From NCBI RefSeq assembly GCF_963853665.1, contig NZ_OY970459.1, positions 3,844,001-3,908,000 of the forward strand: a stretch of DNA of 64,000 bases, read 5' to 3'. Positions within the stretch are counted from its first letter, which is position 1. Each line of letters starts with the position of its first letter. The translations under genes were made by a program, and so were the position numbers. The stretch is from Mycobacterium decipiens (GTDB lineage Bacteria; Actinomycetota; Actinomycetes; Mycobacteriales; Mycobacteriaceae). The notes below the pieces were generated by a model, which was given only the letters and a program-made list of their open reading frames with translations, was not told the DNA's origin and did no database searches. Shown here one piece after another: positions 8,728-18,404 of the stretch.

Positions 8728-11364
8728 TCAGTGTATGACGTCCAGATCGATGCGGTGCGCTCCTTTGACGCCGTCGTACCGATCGGGACTACATGTCAAC
8801 ACGATCACCTGGCCGTGGCTGCCGACGGTGTCAAACACCTCCCCCATCTTGGCCAGTCGCTCCGGATCTGTGAACCCCAGCGCGTCGTCGATCAGCACCG
8901 GAACGGTGTCCTCCTTGGCGACCAGGGCCGCGCCGGCCAGCCGCGCCAGGATGCCGAGCTGTTCCTTGGCCCCACCCGACAAGGACTCGTATGGCACGGT
9001 TTTGTCGTCCAGGGTGCGGCTGCGGATGCGCAAATCGCTGTCGACCTCAACCGCGAACGTGGGCCCGAACACCGGACGACCGAGTCGCTCCAATTCCGCA
9101 CGGTAGGGCTCGACGTAGCGCAAGCGGGTGGTGTCGCGATGGCGGGCCATCACCGAGCGCAGCAGCTGGGCGGCCCGGGCTCGACGGCCCACCCGGGCAT
9201 GCTGGCTGGTGGCCTGCTCGCGCTCGGTCTCGGCGGCGTCGAGCTTGCCCTGGCGACCCTCGCTGCCGAACACCGTGAGTTCGATGCTGACCTCGCGCAA
9301 CGCACGGACGGCGTCGTCGTGGCGTTCCCGCAACGACTCGGCCGCGGCGGCGGCCTCGGCGAGCTCGGCGGCTACCGCGTCGGGCGCCGTAGCGGCGAGC
9401 TGTTCGGCCAGGTCGGCCACTCGCTGATCGGCGCTATGCAGCACCCGCAGGTCGGCCTCGGCCTGGGCGGCGAGGTCGTCGTCGCTGACCAATGCCCGCT
9501 CCTCGGCCAACCGGGTGATGGCCGCACTGAGCTGGGCGCGTTCGGCTGCCGCCGCGTTCTGCAGAACCGTTGCCCGCGTGGATGTCTCGGCGAGCCGGCG
9601 GGTCGCGGTAGCGGCGATCTGACGGCAGGTCTCACACTGCCTCTCCGCGGCGGTTCGAGCCGCCTCGGCCGCGTCAAGTTCGGTGCGGGCCGTACCGGTA
9701 TCCGTTGAGAACAGCTCGGGTTCGGTCGGTTGACCGGCACGCAATCGTTCCAGGCGGGAGCGCAACTGGTAGACGTGTTCATCTCCGCACAGGCCGGCCA
9801 GCGTGGCGGTCAACTGATCGCGGCTGCTCTGCAGGTGGCGGCGCCGCTGGTCTGCGGATCGTGCGGCGGTTAGGTCAGCGACCTCACCGGCCGCCAGAGC
9901 ATCGGACAATTCTTGCTGTGCCGCAGCACATTTTGACCGAAGATCGAGTGCGGTCGCGCCCGGGACTATCCGTGCCGTCAGGACACCGGGAACCTCGACC
10001 TCGGTGGGGCCGGTGGCGGTGACCGACCAGCTTTGGCCGGCCGGCAACGACACCCGTTGATCGCCAACGCCGAGTTCGATGTCGGCGGCGGCGGTGAACT
10101 CCACCGCCGCGGAGATCAGCGCCAGCTGTGCGCCGACGCGATCCACCGCCGCCGCGGCCCTTTCGATCCGACTCAGTAGCTCCTCGGTCAGCGTGACCGC
10201 GGACAGCTCCGCGCAGACCCGGTCTCGGTCGCGCTGGATGTCGTCGATCTTGGCCAGCCGGGCGGTCAACCGGTCCGCCTGCTCGCGGTCGGCCAGCCGG
10301 TCTAAAGTGCGCCGGGCCGCCTCGGCGCGAAGTCGGACGTCCGTCAGTGCTTGGGTCGCTTCGTCGAGCGCCCCATCGCGGACCTCGGCATCCGCGCGCG
10401 CCGTCGCCTGCTCGTCGCCGGCCCGCTGTGCTTGCGCCTCGGCGGCGGCGACCGCAGCGGTGCGCGTGTCGATTTCGGTGAGCAACGCTAGCCGCCTGGT
10501 GCGTGTGGCGGTGGATGCGGCGCTGGTCGCGGTCGCGGCCGCGGCGATCAGTTTGGCTTCGCGGGCCTCGTCGGTGATTGCGGCGATCTTCTCGGCCGCG
10601 GCTCGCGCGGCTTCCAGCCGCGGCTCGCCAGCTTGCCGTTGTCGCGACAGCTCGCGCACCCGCCCGGTCAACTCGGCGTGGCGACGCACCCGGTCGTCGA
10701 CCTCGGCGACGGCCACTGCGCAGTCGGCCACCGTGGCCTCCGCGGCGGCTAACCGTGCGATCGCCGCGGCCCACTCTCCGGTGGGCCGTCCGGTCGCGGT
10801 GAAGTACCGCGCATACTCGGCCTCAATCTTCTCGATGAGTAGCGGTTCGGTGCCCACTGGCGCGGCTGCGGTGCCGGAATGCGCGGCAGCGAGATCGAGC
10901 GCCCGCGACAGCGCGTCACAGCCGGACAGATCCACCGCTGCCGTCGACGCGGCCTGCAGCACCCGCTGGGCGCGCCACAGCCCAGCGTCGACCGTTTCTG
11001 CCAGTATCGCCCGGACCCGATCGTGGGCTTCGTCGCCGGTCAACTGTTCCCGGCACGGGGCCAGCACCGTCAGCTCCGTCTCGCACTTCTTGTGAAAACG
11101 CTTGCGGTAGGCGAAACGAAAAGGGCCGCTGCTGATTTCGGCGACAACCTCCGACCCGACGTCGGCATTGGTCGGCTTGACCTGCTTGACTTCCTTTTTC
11201 AACGAGCGGTCTTTGAACTCCAGCAGCAGGTCCAGCGCCTCGATCATGGACGACTTGCCGATCTCGTTGACGCCGCACACCACCACCACGCCGTGGTCGG
11301 GGAATTCGATCTCTCGGTGCGCGATGCCGCGGTAATTGGTCAGGGCCAGCCGGTGTAGCTTCAT
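8728..11364 (-). CDS. SbcC-like coiled-coil ATPase (Rv1278-like)
   Basis: 878 aa, an SMC/Rad50/SbcC-type ATPase. The N-terminal Walker A is GVNEIGKSS (about 31-39). The very long middle is Ala/Glu/Arg-rich with coiled-coil character. The C-terminal ABC signature LSGGAKEQLG (about 790-800) and Walker B VLIDDALGF (about 823) complete the head. I see no CxxC zinc hook in the middle. It overlaps the upstream nuclease gene by four bases (ATGA), so the two are probably a nuclease/ATPase complex acting on DNA ends or secondary structures. M. tuberculosis Rv1278 is uncharacterised in detail; the role is inferred from family. Confidence 0.88.
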   Translation of the reverse strand: MKLHRLALTNYRGIAHREIEFPDHGVVVVCGVNEIGKSSMIEALDLLLEFKDRSLKKEVKQVKPTNADVGSEVVAEISSGPFRFAYRKRFHKKCETELTVLAPCREQLTGDEAHDRVRAILAETVDAGLWRAQRVLQAASTAAVDLSGCDALSRALDLAAAHSGTAAAPVGTEPLLIEKIEAEYARYFTATGRPTGEWAAAIARLAAAEATVADCAVAVAEVDDRVRRHAELTGRVRELSRQRQAGEPRLEAARAAAEKIAAITDEAREAKLIAAAATATSAASTATRTRRLALLTEIDTRTAAVAAAEAQAQRAGDEQATARADAEVRDGALDEATQALTDVRLRAEAARRTLDRLADREQADRLTARLAKIDDIQRDRDRVCAELSAVTLTEELLSRIERAAAAVDRVGAQLALISAAVEFTAAADIELGVGDQRVSLPAGQSWSVTATGPTEVEVPGVLTARIVPGATALDLRSKCAAAQQELSDALAAGEVADLTAARSADQRRRHLQSSRDQLTATLAGLCGDEHVYQLRSRLERLRAGQPTEPELFSTDTGTARTELDAAEAARTAAERQCETCRQIAATATRRLAETSTRATVLQNAAAAERAQLSAAITRLAEERALVSDDDLAAQAEADLRVLHSADQRVADLAEQLAATAPDAVAAELAEAAAAAESLRERHDDAVRALREVSIELTVFGSEGRQGKLDAAETEREQATSQHARVGRRARAAQLLRSVMARHRDTTRLRYVEPYRAELERLGRPVFGPTFAVEVDSDLRIRSRTLDDKTVPYESLSGGAKEQLGILARLAGAALVAKEDTVPVLIDDALGFTDPERLAKMGEVFDTVGSHGQVIVLTCSPDRYDGVKGAHRIDLDVIH

Positions 11365-12512
11365 GCCGCGCCTCGATCGGCGAGCCGCAGCAACAGGGCC
11401 AGCGCCGCCTGGGCATCGACGGCGGACTCGTCGTCGCCCGCGCGTGCCGCGGCGACCAGCTCGTCGACGGCCGCGGCGGCGAAGCCGCCGATGCCGAGGT
11501 CGGTGAACTCACCGTCGCCGGGTAGCACGGCCAGGTCGGTGTGGCGTTCCCATAGGCCTAGCCACGCGAACAATCGCGCGTACTTGTCCAGGCAGGCATC
11601 CAGCGCGGCGCGATCGGTGACCGACAGCGAACCGATGAGCGCCAGCCGCACCACGGTGCGGTCCTTGTCCGCCATCAGATCCAGGTTCAGGTCCAGGTCG
11701 GCGATGTCCCGGGCGGTGTCGACCTGGCGCCGCAACGTGACGAACCGCCAACGGCCGATGCGCCGGGCGTCGACGGTGACGGGGTGTCGCGGGTCGCTTT
11801 CGTCGATGTCGACGACCAGGACGTGACCGGGGTCCGGTTCGACGTCGTCGAAGTTGGTGACTTCCGGCGCGCCGGAGTACCAGAGCCGCCCGCTGCTGCC
11901 GACCTGGGTAACCGAATGTTTGTCGCCGAGGGCCACGTAGTGAAGCGCTCCTTGAGACAGCGCGTCGTCGAGCTCGGCGAGCCGGATCAGGGAGGGCTTG
12001 TCGCGGTCGGGGTCGAGCACATCGATGCCGCCGTGAGCGACGAGCACCCGGGTGACTTCTCGCGGGGGCAGGCCCGCTAGGACCTCAGCAACCAGGTCGG
12101 TGGTGGGCGCCTTGGATCGCCACGGCGCGGCAACAATCTCCACTCCCGGTCGAACCTCATGGACACCGGCACGGTCGAGCACCATCACGTTGTCCGGGCA
12201 TTCGGCGGTGAAAAGCGCGCTGGTGTATACCGATGATGCGTCCAGCGGGTCATGGTTGCCCGGCAGCAGATACACCGGAATACCGATAGCACGCATGGCT
12301 TCCAAGGATTGACCGATCACCTGCGGGGCGAGCTGATTGTGCTCGAAGACGTCACCGGCGACCACGACGAACTCGGCACCCACTTCGGCGGCCAGCTCGC
12401 CTAGCCCGGCCACCGCGTCGCGGCGGGCCGCCGAATAGCGGGGCTGGGCGTCGCCGGCCAGAAAGTGGCGGGTCATGCCCAGCTGCCAGTCGGCGGTGTG
12501 CAGGAATCGCAT
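11361..12512 (-). CDS. SbcD/Mre11-like metallophosphoesterase (Rv1277-like)
   Basis: 383 aa. Calcineurin-type metallophosphoesterase motifs are in order: FLHTADWQLG (start), VVAGDVFEHN, LLPGNHDPLD, VLVAHGGID and YVALGDKHS. These supply the two-metal site of SbcD/Mre11-type DNA nucleases. The start at 12512 has a strong GGAGGG box five bases upstream. It is the first gene of a two-gene operon with the SbcC-like ATPase. Repair role inferred. Confidence 0.9.
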   Translation of the reverse strand: MRFLHTADWQLGMTRHFLAGDAQPRYSAARRDAVAGLGELAAEVGAEFVVVAGDVFEHNQLAPQVIGQSLEAMRAIGIPVYLLPGNHDPLDASSVYTSALFTAECPDNVMVLDRAGVHEVRPGVEIVAAPWRSKAPTTDLVAEVLAGLPPREVTRVLVAHGGIDVLDPDRDKPSLIRLAELDDALSQGALHYVALGDKHSVTQVGSSGRLWYSGAPEVTNFDDVEPDPGHVLVVDIDESDPRHPVTVDARRIGRWRFVTLRRQVDTARDIADLDLNLDLMADKDRTVVRLALIGSLSVTDRAALDACLDKYARLFAWLGLWERHTDLAVLPGDGEFTDLGIGGFAAAAVDELVAAARAGDDESAVDAQAALALLLRLADRGAA

Positions 12513-12684
12513 CCCATCCCTCCTGAGTGCATGGCTATCAACGCAACGCGAGTCTAGGTCGGGGTGCCGACAAGGCGAGGGATCTCGCCCGGCAGGTCTC
12601 GGAGGTACCGTTGTGCCCGCGCTATGGACGGCGTCCTGTTCACGGAAATCTCTTGTGCCACTGTGGTTTCTCTGGTGACCGGTT

Positions 12685-13639
12685 TTGTCGGTGGCCTACG
12701 CTAGTTTCGGGGTTGTGGGTTCGGGTGGTGTCGTGGCTTGGCGGGCGGTGACGGCGGCCTTTGATGCGCTTGATACCGCCCTAGACGGCGTGGTCGGGTT
12801 GCAGTTCGAGGCGTTGAGTACCCATGAGCGGTTGGTGGTGGTGGAGCGTTGCGAGCGGGTGCGTCGGCGGTTACCCGCGGTGGAGCATCCGCTGATCAAT
12901 CAGCTGGCGCGGCTGGCCACCCGCGAAGAACTGGGCGGCAAGCTGTCGCACGCGGTGGCCGCGTGGGCCCTGATCAGCCGCGCCGAGGCAGGCCGGCGCA
13001 TCCGCAAGGCCGCCGATCTGGGTCCGCGGCGCGCGATCAGCGGCGAGCCGCTGACCCCGCTGCTGGCGGGCACCGCCGCCAGCAGCGGGCCGGAAGGCTC
13101 GGTGCCGGGCAGGTCGCGGTGATCCGGCGCTTCTATCACCGGCTGCCCGGCTGGGTCGACCAGCCCACCCGCGAGCGTGCCGAGGCCGATCTGTCGGGCG
13201 GGGGCTTACCGGTGGGGGCACCATCTTGCCTATGGTGATGTGGTTCGGCTGGCCTCCCACGCCCGGCACTATTTGGCGATCTTTGACAAAGGGCAAAGCG
13301 TTGGCGTTGTATCACACCAAGCGTCTAGCCTCCCCGGGTCAACGAATTGTGTTGTACGCCAAGGATCGTGATTGCACGGCGCCGGGCTGTACGGTGCCCG
13401 GATACTACTGTCAAGTCCACCATGTCACGCCGTATACCCAGTGCCGCACCACCGACGTCAACCACCTGACCTTCGGCTGTGGCGCCCAACACCGACTACT
13501 GCAACCCGGCGGCTGGACCACCCGACAACGCGCCAACGGTGACACCGAGTGGATCCCACCGCCCCTACCTGGACCGAGGCCAACCCCGCACCAACACCTA
13601 CTTCCACCCCGAAAAGCTGCTACGCGACGGGGACGATGA
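12685..13639 (+). pseudogene. REP13E12-family DUF222/HNH protein, broken
   Basis: Three consecutive frames together spell a 13E12-repeat protein. 12685-13122 gives the DUF222 start (WRAVTAAFDALDTAL, LVVVERCERVRRRLP, AEAGRRIRKAADLG). A second frame to about 13238 gives RRFYHRLPGWVDQPTRERAEADL. 13226-13639 gives the HNH nuclease end ([45 protein letters not shown]). At least two frameshifts and an internal deletion remove function. Members of this family are multicopy in mycobacteria and serve as a phage integration target in M. tuberculosis. It is not at this position in M. tuberculosis. Confidence 0.85.
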
Positions 13640-13691
13640 CCACGCCCCGGCGTAGCAACCGCGGATGCCGCTCTCCACTAACGTAGGCCCG

Positions 13692-14198
13692 GTGAATGAG
13701 CAGCATCTCAACCTCGTGCTGATGCGCCACGCGAAGTCCGCATACCCGAACGGGGTCGCCGACCATGAACGGCCATTGGCACCGCGGGGTATCCGGGAAT
13801 CGGGTCTGGCCGGTGACTGGTTGCGCGCCAACCTGCCGACGATCGACGGCGTGCTGTGCTCCACGGCGACGCGCGCCCGGCAGACCTTGGCCGGCACCGG
13901 CATCGACGCTCCGGTGCGTTACGCCGAACGGCTCTACGACGCCGCGCCAGGCACCGTGATTGAGGAGATCAACCGGGTTGGCGACGACGTCAAGGCCCTC
14001 TTGGTGGTCGGGCACGAGCCGACGACGTCCGCGGTGGCGCTCATCCTGGCCGGCGCCAGCGGCACCGATGCCGCTGCCGTGGAACGCATCTCGGAGAAGT
14101 TCCCGACATCGGGGATCGCCGTGCTACGCGTGGCGGGGAGCTGGAAAGACGTGGAACCGGGAGGTGCGGCGCTGGTCGGCTTTCACGTGCCGCGGTAG
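13692..14198 (+). CDS. SixA-like phosphohistidine phosphatase (Rv1276c-like)
   Basis: 168 aa from GTG at 13692; an ATG at 13665 would add nine residues. A histidine-phosphatase (phosphoglycerate-mutase-like) fold with the RHG-type motif LVLMRHAKSAYP near the start, a second catalytic region CSTATRARQT and the late histidine in VVGHEPTTSAV. This is the SixA subgroup, which removes phosphate from phosphohistidine or small substrates. It is a monocistronic neighbour of the SbcCD-like pair, as in M. tuberculosis, separated from it here by the 13E12 relic. Confidence 0.88.
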   Translation: MNEQHLNLVLMRHAKSAYPNGVADHERPLAPRGIRESGLAGDWLRANLPTIDGVLCSTATRARQTLAGTGIDAPVRYAERLYDAAPGTVIEEINRVGDDVKALLVVGHEPTTSAVALILAGASGTDAAAVERISEKFPTSGIAVLRVAGSWKDVEPGGAALVGFHVPR

Positions 14199-14319
14199 GC
14201 CCCCCGGCCCGGGGTGTATCAGCCGTGGGAGTGCCGGTCCTGCCAAGCAGGCGATTATTGTCCGCTTTGGGTGCCGTGCAAAAAATGCGCCCTGGTCAGA
14301 TCCAGCTGCCCAAATATCG

Positions 14320-15015
14320 TTAGACGTGCGAATTCCAGTGGTGCCCATCGGCATCCGTCATGCAAACGGTTGCGCAGTACTGCATCACCATCGACCCGGT
14401 CTGGCTCGGGTTCGGTTTCCACTGCCAGCTTGTTTCGACATGGTTGCTGGCGCGGACACCGTCACGCTCGGCGACGCTGCAGCTCAGGGTCCGGTGCCCG
14501 AGGTCGCACGTTTCGAGCAGCACTTCGCTTTCCGAAAGGCCCAACGGATTGCGGATGAGCCGCACGCCGAATCGCTCGGTTTTGCCTGCCGCGTGGAGGC
14601 GTTCGGCAATGCCGGCCAACACGGCCTCGTCCTCGGCACTCAACGGTGGGGTGGGGCCAAAATCGGACGGGTCGGCGAACTCCATGCCGATGACACCGAC
14701 ACCCGAGCTGGCCTCGGAGTCGAAACACATCGAGGTCGCGTTCAAATCCGATGCGGAGCAACGCTGGACAAGCGTGGTTTCGATTCCGCGTAGCGCCATG
14801 CTTACGCTTTCCACGAAGACCTCTCCGGCGGCCGGTTCAAAGTGCTTGTGAAGCAACCAGATCGCGAATCGTTGCCATGCATCGGTCGCGACGAGATATC
14901 GGCCTAGCTCGTCCAGACACGCCCGGTCGGCCTCGTCCAAAACCGCCACGTCGGTGGTGTCCATGTCGCGCAACGTCCCGTAGTCCTCAACGTTGTGGTC
15001 TCGCATTGTGAGCAC
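14320..15015 (-). CDS. Orphan cytosolic protein with internal duplication
   Basis: 231 aa, no family recognised. The start is set by AGGAGG (complement of 15022-15027) six bases before GTG at 15015; an ATG at 15006 is the alternative. No signal peptide or membrane helix. Two halves resemble each other: LDEADRACLDELGRYL...RFAIWLL...EVFVES (about 20-75) and LSAEDEAVLAGIAERL...RFGVRLI...EVLLET (about 120-175). The shared pattern is an acidic helix, Arg-Phe, a hydrophobic strand and Glu-Val-x-x-Glu. The C-terminus is Cys/His-containing (YCATVCMTDADGHH). It is absent between Rv1276c and lprC in M. tuberculosis, so it is a local gain or a loss there. Confidence 0.7.
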   Translation of the reverse strand: MLTMRDHNVEDYGTLRDMDTTDVAVLDEADRACLDELGRYLVATDAWQRFAIWLLHKHFEPAAGEVFVESVSMALRGIETTLVQRCSASDLNATSMCFDSEASSGVGVIGMEFADPSDFGPTPPLSAEDEAVLAGIAERLHAAGKTERFGVRLIRNPLGLSESEVLLETCDLGHRTLSCSVAERDGVRASNHVETSWQWKPNPSQTGSMVMQYCATVCMTDADGHHWNSHV

Positions 15016-15400
15016 CGCTTGCCTCCTTTTCGACAGCTCCCGCAAACGTCTGGTGTGGGCCGAATGCTGACACCAGAAAAATGGTGAAACATCGAATATC
15101 AGCAAATAGCAATAAGGACCGAATTTACAGTTGCCGCGGCATCGCTTCAGGTCAACGGCACATTATCGACCAAAGAAATAGTCATCGCTGCGCATACTTG
15201 GTGTCGGTCGCAGCCGTCCGACCAACCCGGCCAAAGCCGCGGCCGGACGCTTGTTAGCAAAGGTCGCTCGGGGCGCCAATGCCGGCCGGCGCAGACTATC
15301 GAACCGCGAACGCGCGCAACCAATGCCCCAAAACGCTAGCCGGGCAGGTCCAAAACTATTCCGTCACAGCGGTTTTCGACACTACTGGCCTCGCCGAGCG
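15016..15400. other. Intergenic, no gene seen
   Basis: 385 bases, relatively AT-rich between 15085 and 15200. It carries the ribosome-binding site of the orphan gene at one end and the 3' end of lprC at the other. I see no convincing ORF, tRNA or repeat in it. Confidence 0.5.
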
Positions 15401-15943
15401 CTAAGCGTTGGTGGCCAGCGTCAGCTCCATCAGCTTGATCGCCTGCCCGCAAGCGTCGATACCGGGCGCCTGGGGGTTGACCCACCAGCCGACCACTCCC
15501 GCCGCGTCGCTGGCGACACCGCAGGCGCCGTTGGGATCGTTGGGCCGCATCACAATCGAGTCGATGCCCTGAATGCTGCGGCTCTCGACCTGGTACTTCA
15601 GGCCCTCGGCGACCTTGCGCTCGTTGTTCAGGCTGCCCTGCTCAAACCAGAACCGGGTGATGTCGATCAGACCGGCCGGGTTGGCCGCCTGCCACCGGCA
15701 GATGGCGCCGACGAACGTGCTCTGGATGTCGAGCGGATCGGCACCCACCGTCTTGGCCAGGATGTCGGTGGTCAGGACCTCACATTCCTTGAGCAGGTTT
15801 GGATACCGCTCCTGGGAGTTGTTGTTGCGCGGGACGCCGGCCCCACCGGCCTTGACGGCGGTGCCCGAAATCGACTTCGTGCAACCGGTCAAGATAGTCA
15901 GTGCGGTGATCAAGGCGGCCGCGCCGACCAGGACGCGTCTCAT
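15401..15943 (-). CDS. lprC: Lipoprotein LprC (Rv1275-like)
   Basis: 180 aa, the length of the M. tuberculosis protein. ATG at 15943 overlaps the lprB stop (ATGA). Signal peptide MRRVLVGAAALITALTILTG with lipobox LTGC, lipidated Cys21. The mature part has paired cysteines (LLKECEVL, AICRWQ, NGACGVA, IDACGQA), typical of the DUF3558-like lipoproteins to which LprB also belongs. Sits on the outer face of the membrane; function unknown. The frame runs upstream to 16069, but that part is inside lprB. Confidence 0.9.
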   Translation of the reverse strand: MRRVLVGAAALITALTILTGCTKSISGTAVKAGGAGVPRNNNSQERYPNLLKECEVLTTDILAKTVGADPLDIQSTFVGAICRWQAANPAGLIDITRFWFEQGSLNNERKVAEGLKYQVESRSIQGIDSIVMRPNDPNGACGVASDAAGVVGWWVNPQAPGIDACGQAIKLMELTLATNA

Positions 15944-16506
15944 TTGGAATTCGCAATCGATTGACGGGTCAGTTCTTTGGCGATGTCGCAGGGGGGCGGG
16001 AACGGTTTCTGACTGAAGCTCACCGACCATTCGATGAAGTCGTCCTGGAATTGGATTCCGACTTCGCACAGCGAGTCACCCAAGCTGGGCTCGTTACCGA
16101 TGGCGATGAAGCCGCTGTGGCCGTCGATGTTGATGTCTTCGACGCTCGCGCGCGACAACTCCTCGGTCTTGCGTTCCCGCCCGATCGGACTGCCCCGGTA
16201 CCAGGAGAAGGAGAAGTGTGGGCCCATGATGCCGCCGCCCGCCAGCCATTGGCAGCCCACCGAATTCTTGGCGGTGTTGATCAGCCCGGTCACCCTGGTC
16301 AGCTCCGCCACCGTCTGATCGCTGACGCCACCGCATTGCGGGAAGAAGGGGCCGTGCCGGCCCTCCGCGCTCCCCGGCGTCGGCGGGACCGTCGCTCCCG
16401 GATTGTTGTCGCCGGAACCGGAGCACCCCGCAACCACCGGGAGCAAAGCCACCAGCGCCATCAAACCCCGAGCCGCCAGAGCCGGCCTCCGCACGTTACG
16501 CCGCAC
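15940..16506 (-). CDS. lprB: Lipoprotein LprB (Rv1274-like)
   Basis: 188 aa from GTG at 16506 (VRRNVRR), matching the M. tuberculosis start; the frame is open to 16521. Signal peptide with lipobox VVAGC, lipidated Cys28. The mature domain contains FFPQCGG, VGCQWLAGG, HFSFSWYRGSPIGRE and SLCEVGIQF, closely like M. tuberculosis LprB. First gene of lprB-lprC. Exported lipoprotein of unknown function. Confidence 0.9.
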   Translation of the reverse strand: MRRNVRRPALAARGLMALVALLPVVAGCSGSGDNNPGATVPPTPGSAEGRHGPFFPQCGGVSDQTVAELTRVTGLINTAKNSVGCQWLAGGGIMGPHFSFSWYRGSPIGRERKTEELSRASVEDINIDGHSGFIAIGNEPSLGDSLCEVGIQFQDDFIEWSVSFSQKPFPPPCDIAKELTRQSIANSK

Positions 16507-16649
16507 CGCTACCTCTTCCACTGGTCACAGCATGCACTGTAGCCGCCGGCCCGAAGGTCAACCACGACACACCATTTGACCAGGCATTTCAGTCTCAACT
16601 GCGCGCCCGGCACCGGTGCGGACCAGGCGCGGTGTGCGACAGTTACCCA

Positions 16650-18404
16650 ATGCTTCCAGCCCTGGTGCGCCAGTACATCCGGCCGTACCGTCAGCTGGTC
16701 GCGGTGCTAATGGTGCTGCAGCTCGTCAGCACCCTGGCTTCGCTGTACCTTCCAACGGTCAACGCGGCGATCATCGACGACGGGGTCGCCCGGGGCGACA
16801 CCGCCACCATCGTTCGGTTGGGCGCGGTGATGCTCGGGGTGACCGGATTGCAGGTGCTGTGCGCGGTCGGGGCGGTCTATCTGGGCTCCCGGACCGGGAC
16901 GGGTTTCGGGCGCGACCTGCGCTCGGCAATGTTCGAGCACATCATTACCTTCTCGGAACGCGAGACCGCCCGATTCGGCGCGGCGACGTTGTTAACCCGC
17001 AGCACCAACGACGTCCGACAGATCCTATTCCTGGTCCAAATGACGGCCACCGTCTTGGTCACCGCGCCGATTATGTGTGTTGGCGGAATCGTCATGGCCA
17101 TCCATCAGGAGGTCGCGCTGACCTGGCTGCTGTTGGTGTGCGTTCCGATCCTGGCCGTGACCAACTACTGGATCATCTCGCACATGCTGCCCCTCTTCCG
17201 CGCCATGCAGAGCATGATCGACGGCATCAATCGGGTGATGCGCGACCAGCTCTCCGGTGTTCGGGTGGTCCGGGCGTTCACGCGAGAAGACTTCGAGCGG
17301 GACAGGTTCGCGACGGCCAACGCGGCCTTATCGAACACCGCGCTGAAAGCGGGTAACTGGCAAGCCCTGATGCCGCCGACCACCACGCTGATCGTCAACC
17401 TGTCGAGCGTCGCACTGATCTGGTTCGGGGGTCTGCGCATCGACCACGGCCACATGCAGGTCGGCTCGCTGATTGCCTTCCTGTCCTACTTCGCCCAGAT
17501 CCTGATGGCGGTGTCGATGGCGACAATGACCCTGATGGTGCTGCCGCGAGCGTCGGTGTGTGCCGAACGGATCACCGAGGTGCTGTCCACACGCGCCGCC
17601 ATCGGCAACCCCGAAGTCCCCGTGTCCCCGCCCGGCGGCACGACCGGGGTAGTGCGCTTGGTAGGTGTGGCATTCACGTACCCGGGCGCCGACCGTCCCG
17701 TGCTCGAGGACATCTCGTTGACCGCGCTGCCCGGTACCACCACCGCGATCGTCGGCAGCACCGGTTCGGGCAAGTCGACACTGGTGTCACTGATCTGCCG
17801 GCTCTACGACGTCACCGATGGCGCCGTCTTGGTGGACGGGGTCGACGTCCGCGACTACCACACCGAGCGGCTCTGGTCGACGATCGGGCTGGTGCCCCAG
17901 CGCGGCTACCTGTTCTCCGGCACCGTGGCGGACAACCTGCGCTACGGTGCGGCCCCAGAACAGGTAGTAACCGAGCAGCAGATGTGGGAAGCACTGCGGG
18001 TCGCTGCGGCCGACGACTTCGTGCGAACACACCCTGACCGGCTACGTATGCGAGTCGCCCAGGGCGGTATCAACTTCTCCGGTGGGCAGCGCCAACGGTT
18101 GGCGATCGCCCGGGCGGTCGTTCGCCGCCCGGCCATTTATCTGTTCGACGACGCGTTCTCAGCACTCGACGTACACACCGACTCCCGAGTCCGCGCAGCA
18201 CTGCTGCAGGTATCCGGCGATGCAACGGTTATCGTTGTCACACAACGGGTTTCGACTGCATATCAGGCCGACCAGATCATCGTCGTCGACAACGGCAGGA
18301 TTGTCGGCGCCGGCAGCCACGAATCGCTATTGGCCGACTGCGCCATCTACGCGGAATTCGCCGCCTCGCAGTCGGTGGACGCCGGAGTCGGAGGCACGCA
18401 GTGA
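16650..18404 (+). CDS. ABC exporter half-transporter A (Rv1273c-like)
   Basis: 584 aa from ATG at 16650; an in-frame GTG at 16632 would add six residues. N-terminal six-helix exporter domain (about 1-315), then a nucleotide-binding domain with Walker [10 protein letters not shown] (about 365), signature FSGGQRQR and Walker [13 protein letters not shown]. The catalytic Glu after Walker B is replaced by Asp (FDD), a hallmark of the degenerate half of heterodimeric exporters. Overlaps the next gene by four bases. The two halves form one pump; lipid-related transport has been proposed for the M. tuberculosis pair, but the substrate is not shown by the sequence. Confidence 0.9.
   Translation: MLPALVRQYIRPYRQLVAVLMVLQLVSTLASLYLPTVNAAIIDDGVARGDTATIVRLGAVMLGVTGLQVLCAVGAVYLGSRTGTGFGRDLRSAMFEHIITFSERETARFGAATLLTRSTNDVRQILFLVQMTATVLVTAPIMCVGGIVMAIHQEVALTWLLLVCVPILAVTNYWIISHMLPLFRAMQSMIDGINRVMRDQLSGVRVVRAFTREDFERDRFATANAALSNTALKAGNWQALMPPTTTLIVNLSSVALIWFGGLRIDHGHMQVGSLIAFLSYFAQILMAVSMATMTLMVLPRASVCAERITEVLSTRAAIGNPEVPVSPPGGTTGVVRLVGVAFTYPGADRPVLEDISLTALPGTTTAIVGSTGSGKSTLVSLICRLYDVTDGAVLVDGVDVRDYHTERLWSTIGLVPQRGYLFSGTVADNLRYGAAPEQVVTEQQMWEALRVAAADDFVRTHPDRLRMRVAQGGINFSGGQRQRLAIARAVVRRPAIYLFDDAFSALDVHTDSRVRAALLQVSGDATVIVVTQRVSTAYQADQIIVVDNGRIVGAGSHESLLADCAIYAEFAASQSVDAGVGGTQ

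Noticed and set aside
14214..14851. Plus-strand frames opposite the orphan gene
   Set aside because: Low-complexity translation and no ribosome-binding site; the minus-strand frame has a strong one and an internal repeat.
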